A DNA stretch of 64,000 nt from Bacteroidota bacterium (GTDB lineage: Bacteria > Bacteroidota > Ignavibacteria > UBA10030 > UBA8401): assembly GCA_041658205.1 (NCBI GenBank), contig JBBAAO010000001.1:682001-746000 (forward strand), read 5' to 3'. Each line of letters begins with the position of its first letter. The stretch's first letter is position 1. Positions 43,278-51,890 of this stretch are shown here, piece by piece. Both the position numbers and the translations under genes were made by a program. A model generated the notes under the pieces. The model ran no database searches and was not told the DNA's origin. It saw nothing but the letters and a program-made list of their open reading frames with translations.

Positions 43278-45067
43278 TATGGAATGGTGATCGAAACGGT
43301 ATTCGTATAATTGTTTGCCCGTTGTGCAAAAAAGTCATGACTATACAGATTATATCCTCGAGAGGCACGATACTGATACGTTGCTCCGGAATTGACGTTC
43401 AGATCGGTATACATTGAAGTATACGCTGAATCGATCTTAACAAATGATCCGTTATTGACAGCTCGTTCTATAAAATAATTTGCATACTGTTGAAGATTGA
43501 CAGTGACACTATTTGGTGATGTATTTCGTGTTGCCGTAATATTTTGAGGTGAACGTGTGAGATCGACAGCAATGAAACTATACGATTTTAGTTTTACCGT
43601 TGGTATTTTCCCGAAAAACTCTACCGGCACATTTTGACCGTCTCTGACAATATTTATACTTTGAACAGGTTGAGTATTATTATTGGCAATATAAAACGTC
43701 GAATATCCCCAATTGTTCATGGATTTTGGAGAATATGTTGTCCCGTTGATTGTCATTGTTATCGTGGTATTGGCGGGACTGTTATAATTATCCAACAAGG
43801 ATATTTCAACTCTCCATGCGAACGCTTCATCGATATACATAATCCGTTTTAATGTTTCATTCGTCATTCCGGGAAACAATCCGCTGAATGTGGGATCGGG
43901 AAAGGTGAATGATGCGTAATCCTGCGCCTGCCATCGAAACAGCAGATCACCATGGGATGTTGAGTCGATGGTGTACACTGGGAGCCATGCCGATTTCGGA
44001 TTTTGCGGAAGGTTATTATAGAAATTATTCAAGCTTACGGTAATGGTATAATCGTTGTTGTCTGAATCTGCATCTTTCACCTCTATACTGTATGTCCCCG
44101 TCAACGCCGTTTCAATCTTTCCGAGATAGACCAACATCGTATCCAGATCTTTAACTGCTACGCCGTCATTTCCTCGTTTAATGATATCATCATCCTGATT
44201 GTCCGATTCGCTCTTCAGGAAATTGACTCCGCTCCGCAGTTTCCCAACCGCACCAACCAGTGAAGATTTTACACTCTGTGCCCTCGCCGCGCCGTCGGAT
44301 GCCAAAACGAAAAAGGTTGTACTGTTTTGTTGCAATGCTGCAACAGCAGCTTTGGTCGTATACGAAGCAAGTTCAAATTTAAATACAAGAAACTGTTCAA
44401 CAACGGATTTCATGCTGTGAAGTGCGGCGTCCATGATGTATACTTCGGTGAGGTCAAGATAGACATCTTTTTTCAGTGCACCTCCCTGCATTTTTCCACT
44501 GATCCGAAGTTCAAATGCAGGATTGGTTTCGACCACTGCAAGACGTGCAATAGCATAATTGATACGCGGAAGGAGTTTGTCGCGCATTAAGTTCTGCATT
44601 TCGGTGATTGTCGGCGGATTGGAAGTAGCTGTTTGAATAATTTTTACAAGATTAGATCCGAGTAATTGTGTCGGTACGGTCATATCTTTTGTTCCGGAAG
44701 GGAGCCCAAAATGAAACATGGGGGGATATTTAATTGTCGATCCACCCTGCCAACGATTAATCGTATTTTTCACCGCCGTGTCTGAAAGTGTAGCCAATAT
44801 ATGACTGAATGCTGCTCCAAAATTTGCAGTTGCATTCGATGGATCTGCTGCAACGGCATCCATATAAAGTTTTTCAGCATTGGTAAAATTCTTGTTTTCA
44901 ATATCCCCCGGTACAGCAAAGAGATTTTCCAGTTCCGTGTACGCCTGTGTAGATTTTTCGTTGGAAGTCTTCGAGTCAACGGAATCGGTGGTTGGCGTCT
45001 GATCGCATGAAGAAAAAAATAATAAAAGCGAAATAGAAAGAATAATGAACAACAGTCTGTTTTTCAT
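43277..45067 (-). CDS. Putative lipoprotein with TPR-like N-terminus
   Basis: Protein of 596 aa. The chosen ATG (GGAGA upstream) gives signal peptide MKNRLLFIILSISLLLFFSSC with a lipobox Cys at 21. Residues about 40-115 include a TPR-like stretch (KNFTNAEKLYMDAVAADPSNATANFGAAFSHI). A long mixed region and a C-terminal Fn3-like domain (QNITATRNTSPNSVTV...YQYRASRG) follow. No family recognised. The stop overlaps the downstream barrel gene by one base, so the two products may work as an outer-membrane lipoprotein/barrel pair. Confidence 0.7.
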   Translation of the reverse strand: MKNRLLFIILSISLLLFFSSCDQTPTTDSVDSKTSNEKSTQAYTELENLFAVPGDIENKNFTNAEKLYMDAVAADPSNATANFGAAFSHILATLSDTAVKNTINRWQGGSTIKYPPMFHFGLPSGTKDMTVPTQLLGSNLVKIIQTATSNPPTITEMQNLMRDKLLPRINYAIARLAVVETNPAFELRISGKMQGGALKKDVYLDLTEVYIMDAALHSMKSVVEQFLVFKFELASYTTKAAVAALQQNSTTFFVLASDGAARAQSVKSSLVGAVGKLRSGVNFLKSESDNQDDDIIKRGNDGVAVKDLDTMLVYLGKIETALTGTYSIEVKDADSDNNDYTITVSLNNFYNNLPQNPKSAWLPVYTIDSTSHGDLLFRWQAQDYASFTFPDPTFSGLFPGMTNETLKRIMYIDEAFAWRVEISLLDNYNSPANTTITMTINGTTYSPKSMNNWGYSTFYIANNNTQPVQSINIVRDGQNVPVEFFGKIPTVKLKSYSFIAVDLTRSPQNITATRNTSPNSVTVNLQQYANYFIERAVNNGSFVKIDSAYTSMYTDLNVNSGATYQYRASRGYNLYSHDFFAQRANNYTNTVSITIP

Positions 45068-45203
45068 AAAGTCTCCGGTAAAAAAAATCAAGGTTAAAAA
45101 GTGAATCTGTGAAAAGATTGTTAAACAAAAGAATTCGTTCTAACAATAATATTGAAGAGTTACCTTATCGGATGTGAGTGAAAACTACCTACAGTGGAAA
45201 TAT

Positions 45204-45938
45204 TCAAAATATTTTTCTTTTACGCAAGACTTCATACATGACAATTGCTCCGGCTACGGATGCATTGAGCGATTCAAAATCCCCTTTCATTGGGATTTTC
45301 ACAAGAAAATCGCATTTATCTTTCACCAATCGACGCATTCCTTTTCCTTCGTTTCCGATCACTAATGCGACAGGAACGGAGTAGTCTACTTCCGTGAAAT
45401 TCTTTTGTGCGGTCATCTCGGTCCCAACAATCCAAACACCGTTCTCTTTTAATTCGTCAATTGTCTGAGCAATGTTCGTTACGCGCGCCATAGGGAACTG
45501 CATGCTGGCGCCGGCAGAAGTTTTTACGACAGTTTCATTCACCGGTGCATTATGATGTTTCGGTATGATACCACCGTGTGCGCCGGTGCAGACCGCTGTG
45601 CGGATCAGTGCGCCGAGGTTGTGTACATCTTCTATCTCATCGAAGATAAGAAAAAAGGGTTGTTCGTTTTTTGCTTTTGCAACGTCGAACAACTGGCTGA
45701 TATCAGAAAATTCTTTTGTCCCTACGAACGCAAGAACTCCCTGCGTATTTTGAGTTTGTGCTGTTTTCGAAATCTGATCGGCAGGAGTAAGTTTGTAAGG
45801 AATATTTTTTTGCCGGGCAATTTTGATGATTTCATCGACCACTTCTCCGTGGGAATTCTGCGCGATCATCAGTTTATCGATCGGTGTATTCGATTTGAGC
45901 GCGTCCAGAACTGGTTTTCGACCGGTAATAAGATTCAT
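45204..45938 (-). CDS. rlmB: 23S rRNA (guanosine-2'-O-) methyltransferase RlmB (TrmH/SpoU family)
   Basis: Protein of 244 aa, methylating a 23S rRNA guanosine ribose. N-terminal substrate domain (1-75), then a SPOUT knot. Motif 1 is FDEIEDVHNLGALIRTA near 101-117, motif 2 VALVIGNEGKGMRR near 190-203, and motif 3 IPMKGDFESLNASVAGAI near 213-230. All are intact. It follows lgt by one base. The precise target G2251 is inferred from family. Confidence 0.93.
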   Translation of the reverse strand: MNLITGRKPVLDALKSNTPIDKLMIAQNSHGEVVDEIIKIARQKNIPYKLTPADQISKTAQTQNTQGVLAFVGTKEFSDISQLFDVAKAKNEQPFFLIFDEIEDVHNLGALIRTAVCTGAHGGIIPKHHNAPVNETVVKTSAGASMQFPMARVTNIAQTIDELKENGVWIVGTEMTAQKNFTEVDYSVPVALVIGNEGKGMRRLVKDKCDFLVKIPMKGDFESLNASVAGAIVMYEVLRKRKIF

Positions 45939-45939
45939 G

Positions 45940-46761
45940 TTACAATGCCGATGTTTTTTTAATCCGTTGAATAGAATTCAGTCCGATTGCACCGATGGCA
46001 ATAAGAACGAGAGAGATGATCTGAGCTTCGCTTAATCCAAATAACAGCCGGGGATTTAATCGGAAAAATTCTACAGAAAACCGTTCAATACCTGCCAATA
46101 CGAGATATGCTGAGAACATTTGTCCTTCTGCATTCCATTTCTCGCGATTCTTCCAGAGGATCATGAAAAAGAGAGAACAGATGATCGTTTCGTATATGGG
46201 AGTGGGATGGCAGAGTGTATTATCGGGAACAATGCCGTTCGGGAATAGTGAAGTCACTTCCGGAAAATTTCTAAATGCCGCTGAAGGAGGATAAGTGCCG
46301 TTCGAATAATCAGTTCCCCAGGGAAGATTCGTAGGAAAACCGTAATCACCGTCGCCGGCAAGATGGCATCCGATTCGCGCCAACCCATAGGCAAGGATGA
46401 TTGCCGGTGCGATGGAATCTCCGATAGTAATGAATTTAATTTTCTTTTTCTTGGAGTAAATATAGACGGAAACGGTCGAAAGAATAAATCCGCCGTAAAA
46501 TGTCAATCCCCCCGGGGAGAAGGTCATTCCGATGGGATCTTGAATGAAGAGATTCCAATTTTCTAAAAGGTACAACAGTTTGGAACCTGAAACTCCCGCA
46601 ATGAGTGCAATAAGTGTAATATTAGAAGCGAGATCAGGATGAAGTTTTCTTCGTTTGAATTCTTTGGCAAGAAGATAGTTGCCGATCAAAAAGGAGAGTC
46701 CCATCATCAGTCCAAAACTGTAGATGGTGATACCGCCAAAGGAGAATATAACTGGATGCAT
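45940..46761 (-). CDS. lgt: Prolipoprotein diacylglyceryl transferase
   Basis: Protein of 273 aa with about seven membrane helices. It attaches a diacylglyceryl group to the lipobox Cys of prolipoproteins in the inner membrane. Family segments PGGLTFYGGFI near 84-94 and RIGCHLAGDGDYG near 129-141 are present, the second containing the usual Arg/Gly pattern. Its start overlaps the stop of the unknown upstream gene by one base (TAATG). The window contains several lipoproteins that need it. Confidence 0.95.
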   Translation of the reverse strand: MHPVIFSFGGITIYSFGLMMGLSFLIGNYLLAKEFKRRKLHPDLASNITLIALIAGVSGSKLLYLLENWNLFIQDPIGMTFSPGGLTFYGGFILSTVSVYIYSKKKKIKFITIGDSIAPAIILAYGLARIGCHLAGDGDYGFPTNLPWGTDYSNGTYPPSAAFRNFPEVTSLFPNGIVPDNTLCHPTPIYETIICSLFFMILWKNREKWNAEGQMFSAYLVLAGIERFSVEFFRLNPRLLFGLSEAQIISLVLIAIGAIGLNSIQRIKKTSAL

Positions 46762-47252
46762 TAAGGTTTCGTCTTTTTAATTTTTTGTTTTTTAACTGCC
46801 GGGTCACGATGGATGTCCGGTTTTGGTTCTGCCATCACTACGTCGTTGATCCTGTTCGTCTGGAATTCATGTTGGTCTGTGTAAATTCTTAAGAATGAAC
46901 TTGTTTCTTTTGTTGATTTGAATGCCGCTGCGGAAAATGTAAATTCCGTATCTGCCTTTATCTTATCTTTTTTTACAAGAGTGAAATGAACTTTTTTCGG
47001 CAAGTCAAAATAGACCGTGTGAAACTGCGCCGTTCCGGTCGCCGGCATGTTCATTGAAGGAGCGCGCAATCCGCGCAGTGTCCAAATTACTCTGTCTCCC
47101 TTAACTTCCTCTTTCACATCAATCACATAACTGAAATTCGTGAACTGTTTAGATGTCTCAAGCAGGAAAAGGATCCCCGCTTTTTTTAATGTCTCATCAA
47201 ACGTCGGTTGAACCAATAAGCGGTATTCAATTGATTGTTTCTTTTGCGTCAT
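46761..47252 (-). CDS. Conserved-looking protein of unknown function
   Basis: Protein of 163 aa without a signal peptide and with no recognised domain. It is beta-rich (YVIDVKEEVKGDRVIWTLRGL) and ends in a basic tail (DPAVKKQKIKKTKP). It sits between hisS and lgt: its start lies 36 bases after hisS and its stop overlaps lgt. Being embedded in a housekeeping operon suggests a conserved cellular role, but none can be named. Confidence 0.65.
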   Translation of the reverse strand: MTQKKQSIEYRLLVQPTFDETLKKAGILFLLETSKQFTNFSYVIDVKEEVKGDRVIWTLRGLRAPSMNMPATGTAQFHTVYFDLPKKVHFTLVKKDKIKADTEFTFSAAAFKSTKETSSFLRIYTDQHEFQTNRINDVVMAEPKPDIHRDPAVKKQKIKKTKP

Positions 47253-47288
47253 AAAAACCTATATTCGGTTGACGCAGAAGCGGCACCG

Positions 47289-48539
47289 TTATTTTTTGAA
47301 AAATCCGACGATCTCACTTAACAAAATATCCTGTTGGGTATGGTCAGTAAGATTTTTCAACAATGCTTTACCACTTTTAAGTTCCATTGTTCCCACAACT
47401 AATGAAAATTCCGCCTGCTGTCTGTCCGCTTCTTTCATCTGCGATTTCAAACTCCGTGCAAGCAGATCGTATTCCGAAGCAATTCCGTTTGACCGCAGAT
47501 TCATCGTGGTTTTGAGAACCCATTCGCGTGCAGATTCATCTGCTGCCGCGATGAAGATTTTTGGATTAAGTTTCGGCGGTTGAAATCCTTTTTTTTCCAG
47601 GATCATCATCAACCGTTCCAACCCGGCTGCAAAACCGACGCTGGGTGTTTGTTTCCCGCCAAGCTCCTTCACTAACAGATCGTACCGTCCGCCGCCCGCA
47701 AGAGCATCCTGCGAACCAAGTTCGGTACTGGTGATCTCAAAAGCTGTCTTTGTATAATAATCTAATCCTCGTACCAATCGTCCATTTACGGTGAATGGAA
47801 TTCCATATGCTGTGAGAAGCGATTTTACTTTTTCAAAATGCTTGGAACACTCTTCATTCAAATGATCGGTGATGAGAGGCATCGATGCCGTGAGTTTCTG
47901 ATCGTTTTCATCTTTAGAATCGAGAACGCGCATTGGATTCTGATTAATCCGTTTTTGACTTTCAAAAGAAAGTTTGTCGGCGATCTTTTTCAGTTCTTCG
48001 CGAAGGATCTCTTTATATTTCGGGCGGCATTCTTCGTCACCGACGGAGTTGATCTGTAAAGAATAATTCGTGATTCCCAGTCTCTTATAGATCTCGATCG
48101 TCATCGCGATGATCTCTACATCGGTTTCCGGTGTCGGCGATCCGATTGCTTCTGCACCGAACTGATGGAATTGTCGAAGTCTGCCTGCCTGCGGACGTTC
48201 CTGACGAAACATCGGACCGATATAATAGACTTTGGAAAGCGGCAGCGATTCGCCAAGATTATTTTGAATGTAAGCGCGGATAGCAGATGCTGTTCCTTCA
48301 GGGCGAAGCGTGATGCTGTCACCGCTTCTATCTTGAAATGTGTACATTTCTTTTCCGACAATATCCGTCAATTCACCGATGCTTCTGGCAAAGAGGGATG
48401 TCGATTCAAAAATTGGTGTCCGGATCTCTTTGTAGTTGAATTGTTGAAATACTTCACGGATCGTCGATTCGACGAACTGCCACAATGACGATTCGGAAGG
48501 AAGAATATCTTTTGTGCCTTTGATTGAACGGTAATTCAC
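47289..48539 (-). CDS. hisS: Histidyl-tRNA synthetase
   Basis: Protein of 416 aa, class II synthetase charging tRNA-His. Motif 2 is FRQERPQAGRLRQFHQFG near 111-128. HisA-type loops LVRGLDYYTKTAFE near 256-269 and GGGRYDLL are present, as is motif 3 SVGFAAGLERLM near 302-313. The C-terminal anticodon-binding domain is complete. First of a minus-strand series with the unknown gene, lgt and rlmB. Confidence 0.97.
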   Translation of the reverse strand: MNYRSIKGTKDILPSESSLWQFVESTIREVFQQFNYKEIRTPIFESTSLFARSIGELTDIVGKEMYTFQDRSGDSITLRPEGTASAIRAYIQNNLGESLPLSKVYYIGPMFRQERPQAGRLRQFHQFGAEAIGSPTPETDVEIIAMTIEIYKRLGITNYSLQINSVGDEECRPKYKEILREELKKIADKLSFESQKRINQNPMRVLDSKDENDQKLTASMPLITDHLNEECSKHFEKVKSLLTAYGIPFTVNGRLVRGLDYYTKTAFEITSTELGSQDALAGGGRYDLLVKELGGKQTPSVGFAAGLERLMMILEKKGFQPPKLNPKIFIAAADESAREWVLKTTMNLRSNGIASEYDLLARSLKSQMKEADRQQAEFSLVVGTMELKSGKALLKNLTDHTQQDILLSEIVGFFKK

Positions 48540-48611
48540 AGGATACAGTATAGTAATGAGAAGAGGGTCTTCGGGCGTTGTGATGCAATAAGAAGGATCA
48601 AAACCATGTTC

Positions 48612-49082
48612 CTAATTGTCAAAATATTGCGCTTCTTCGGTTTTGAAAATTTCGATCACTTCTTTTGGTGTTTTTGCATCCAATAATTTTTTTCGGAAAT
48701 CTTCCTTGTTCATTAAACGGGAGATTCGGCTGAGCAGTTTAATGTGCGGTCCAACCATACTGTCTTTGCCGATCAAGAGGAAAATTAAATGGACTGGCTG
48801 TTCATCCAGCGATTCGTAATCGATAGCTTCTTCGGTGATGGCGAACGCTGCGACGATATCCAGCACAGCGTCACATTTTCCATGGGGAATTGCGAATCCG
48901 TTTCCGACGCCGGTGGACATGATTTTTTCGCGTTCAAAAATAGCTTCGCGTACTTTTTCAATGTCCGTGATCCTGTTCGAATGATTGACAATCGCAATCA
49001 TTTCATTAATGATCTCGTCTTTGGATTTGCCTTTTAGTTTAACTCGTACGACTGATTCATCTAAAATATCACTGATCTTCAT
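48612..49082 (-). CDS. PTS IIA (fructose/nitrogen-type) domain protein
   Basis: Protein of 156 aa consisting of a single EIIA domain of the fructose/PtsN type. The phosphorylatable His67 lies in NGFAIPHGKCD. No membrane PTS component or HPr is nearby, so a regulatory role like PtsN is more likely than sugar uptake. It lies between hisS and the nucleotidyltransferase fusion, with gaps of about 70-90 bases on each side. Confidence 0.87.
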   Translation of the reverse strand: MKISDILDESVVRVKLKGKSKDEIINEMIAIVNHSNRITDIEKVREAIFEREKIMSTGVGNGFAIPHGKCDAVLDIVAAFAITEEAIDYESLDEQPVHLIFLLIGKDSMVGPHIKLLSRISRLMNKEDFRKKLLDAKTPKEVIEIFKTEEAQYFDN

Positions 49083-49171
49083 TTTCTGATAATCTCCAAA
49101 CTGTCAAATCGGGTAACGTTGTCAAAGTTCATTCAATATACGGTTTTTGCCGTGCAAATGGAAACAATTAT

Positions 49172-51685
49172 TCAATCCCGGGTATCGCGCCATTCCACAA
49201 TCTTCTCTTCGTATTGCGAAACGAGGATTTCGGCAATTTCTTTATCCGCAGATTCAGCGTGAACATGGAACGACGGTAATGCTCTGTCCGGCCACATCAA
49301 CACAGAAGTGGAAGCTTTTTGATCGAGCACCAACTTTACACCATCAAGCAGAATGCGATGCTGTTGATTGTCGGTATCTTTCATCAGATAGCGCATTACT
49401 CTTCCTTTTTTATCCCATGGAACGTGAATTACTTTCTTATTCATATGAAGTTTCGGCACTTGTTTGTCCAACTGACCAAAACGAGTGTTTGCAAGTGCGA
49501 GCATCTCCATAATCTTTGCAACGGAATACATTCCATCACTGGCAAAAAGGAAATCGGTGAAAATGAATCCTCCCTTTGTGCCGCCGACGAATTTAATATC
49601 TTCTTTGGTCGCTGCTTCCATCAATGACAAATGACTATCGCGTGTCTTCACAACTTGCACGCCCATATGTTCAGCGATCAGATCAATCTCAGCTGATGCG
49701 GTGATCGGAACAGCAATTTTTTTCACATCAGGATAAACGGTGAGGAAGAGATGTGTCACAAGTGTAAGCAGCCGATCAGTCTCAACAAATTTCCCATTCT
49801 CATCAACAACCAAACAACGCTCAGCGCCGGCATCCAAAATGAAACCGACATCATATCCAAGAGAGGTGACAATGTGGGAAAGCTGACTGACACTATGCTC
49901 AAATTCTTCAGCGCTCCGGGTGATTTTTTTTGCATCCAAATAGGCATTTTGTGAAAGCACCTGTGCATTGAACGAACCAAGGATGTTTGGGAAAATGGAG
50001 GAGGCGATGCCGCTGGAATAATCGATCACTAATTTGAATTTCGACTGTGTGATTGCATCCACATTAATGGTAGAAAGGAAGTTTTGAATATAACTTTCCT
50101 GTGCACGTTCCGGGAATGAGACTGCACCGACTTCATCTTGTTTTGCTCTTGGAAAATCTTCACCGAAGAATAACCGTTCAAGGGATTTTGTCTTACTCGT
50201 CGGAAGATCTTTTCCTTTCCCGTCAAAAAAAATAATATCGGTCAGGTTTTTATCGACCGGTGATTTCCGGACATGAATACCACCGGCGTGTTTTCCGCTT
50301 CGTAACTCTTGTCTCAATATTGGAATTGAAACGGCGCGAAGGTCTCCCGCATCTACACCGGCGGACATCAATCCGCACATGATTGCACGGTTCATCATTC
50401 GTGAAACGTTGTCGGAATCCCGACTCATCAAAATGGTTTTTCCTTTTCCCGCCAATGCACCGAATGATGCACCAATCTTGGCGCCGAATTCAGGATTCAT
50501 CTCTATATTAGACAGTCCGGTAATCCGCGCATCAGTGAAAAGATCTTTCAGCCATTTATCTTCCCACACTAATGAACGGGTGAGAATTGCACCGTCTTCC
50601 ACCTCTTTTTCTGGCCACAATTTAATATTTGGTGCCAGCTTGCTTTCCTTGCCGATCACGCATTTATCGGAGATATAAACATTATCGCTGATAATTGCAT
50701 AGTCGCCGATCTTACACCATTTTGCGACAACGCAGGATGTTAATTCCGCACCTTTGCCAACCTTCGTGTCGGACCAAATGACGGAGTTGCGAATTATTGT
50801 GCCATCTTCAATAACGCAATCATTGCCGATAACTGATTTAATGATCTTTACGTTTTTCCCGATCTTGCAATTCTTGCCGATCAATACTTTTCCTTGAAGA
50901 TTGTCGACTGAAGTTTCGATCGTCGAATTCGATCCGACAAAAGCGCTGCCGACAATATTTCCTTCGTGATGCAGTCTCACGCCGTCGTCCAATGCATCAA
51001 GATGTGCTTCCTGATATTCATTCAGGTTGCCAACATCGCGCCAATATCCTTCCGCAATGAAGCCATACAATCCCATATCCTGTTCAAGCATTGCCGGGAA
51101 AAGATTCTTGCTGAAATCGAATTCTTTTTGATAGGGAATAAGTTTGAGTACCTCAGGTTCGATGATGTAGATACCAGTGTTAATGGTATCGCTGAACACT
51201 TCGCCCCATGACGGCTTTTCAAGAAAACGGGTAATCTTTCCGCTGCTGTCCGTAATGACAACACCGAAGGCGAGTGGATTTGTTGCGCGGGTAAGAACGA
51301 GTGTTGCCTTAGCCTTTTTCTTTTCATGAAATTCAATTGCTTTTGTGAGATCGAAATCAGTAAGAACATCTCCGCTGATGATGATGAACCGTTCATCCAA
51401 AAAATCTGCCGCGTTGCGCACGCTCCCGGCAGTTCCGTAATCGGCTTCCGCTTTTCGGTACTGCATTTTAATTCCAAATTTCGAACCATCGCCAAAGTGT
51501 CCGGTGATGATATCCGGCTGGTAAAACAATGTCGAAACAATTTCTGTGATTCCGTGCTGTTTCAACAGATCGACGATATGTTGCATCATCGGTTTGTTCA
51601 TCATCGGAACCATCGGTTTTGGAATATTACATGTAAGAGGACGGAGACGTGTGCCGAAACCGCCAGACATTATTACAGCTTTCAT
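49172..51685 (-). CDS. Mannose-1-phosphate guanylyltransferase/phosphomannomutase fusion
   Basis: Protein of 837 aa; the start chosen at MKAVIMSGGFGTRLRP removes a 31-residue extension with no domain. A nucleotidyltransferase domain (1-235; GGFGTRLRP at 8-16) is followed by left-handed beta-helix repeats (about 255-370; VLIGKNCKIGKNVKI), then a phosphohexomutase-like domain (about 385-837). In the mutase part, the phosphoserine loop reads MSRDSDNVSRM, less canonical than GxDxRxSS. Such MPG1-like fusions supply GDP-mannose or other nucleotide sugars. Activated sugar and mutase activity are uncertain. Confidence 0.87.
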   Translation of the reverse strand: MKAVIMSGGFGTRLRPLTCNIPKPMVPMMNKPMMQHIVDLLKQHGITEIVSTLFYQPDIITGHFGDGSKFGIKMQYRKAEADYGTAGSVRNAADFLDERFIIISGDVLTDFDLTKAIEFHEKKKAKATLVLTRATNPLAFGVVITDSSGKITRFLEKPSWGEVFSDTINTGIYIIEPEVLKLIPYQKEFDFSKNLFPAMLEQDMGLYGFIAEGYWRDVGNLNEYQEAHLDALDDGVRLHHEGNIVGSAFVGSNSTIETSVDNLQGKVLIGKNCKIGKNVKIIKSVIGNDCVIEDGTIIRNSVIWSDTKVGKGAELTSCVVAKWCKIGDYAIISDNVYISDKCVIGKESKLAPNIKLWPEKEVEDGAILTRSLVWEDKWLKDLFTDARITGLSNIEMNPEFGAKIGASFGALAGKGKTILMSRDSDNVSRMMNRAIMCGLMSAGVDAGDLRAVSIPILRQELRSGKHAGGIHVRKSPVDKNLTDIIFFDGKGKDLPTSKTKSLERLFFGEDFPRAKQDEVGAVSFPERAQESYIQNFLSTINVDAITQSKFKLVIDYSSGIASSIFPNILGSFNAQVLSQNAYLDAKKITRSAEEFEHSVSQLSHIVTSLGYDVGFILDAGAERCLVVDENGKFVETDRLLTLVTHLFLTVYPDVKKIAVPITASAEIDLIAEHMGVQVVKTRDSHLSLMEAATKEDIKFVGGTKGGFIFTDFLFASDGMYSVAKIMEMLALANTRFGQLDKQVPKLHMNKKVIHVPWDKKGRVMRYLMKDTDNQQHRILLDGVKLVLDQKASTSVLMWPDRALPSFHVHAESADKEIAEILVSQYEEKIVEWRDTRD

Positions 51686-51890
51686 AGGAATACTCGGTTG
51701 GTCAATAAAGAGGTTTTCTGATTTAGTGTAGCTAAAAATTGAAATTGGCGCAACACCTTTTTTGTAAAATAACATCAACGAAACATTTCATTGATTAACA
51801 ATATGTAATGAATTCTTCATTGACTTTAGAGTGAATTATGGGTAAATTCAGCAAGTTTTTTGCGGTTTCTCAACGTTCAAGGACTCATTA

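Noticed and set aside
51022..51540. 172-residue open frame inside the nucleotidyltransferase fusion
   Set aside because: Alternative frame of a gene with clear family motifs.
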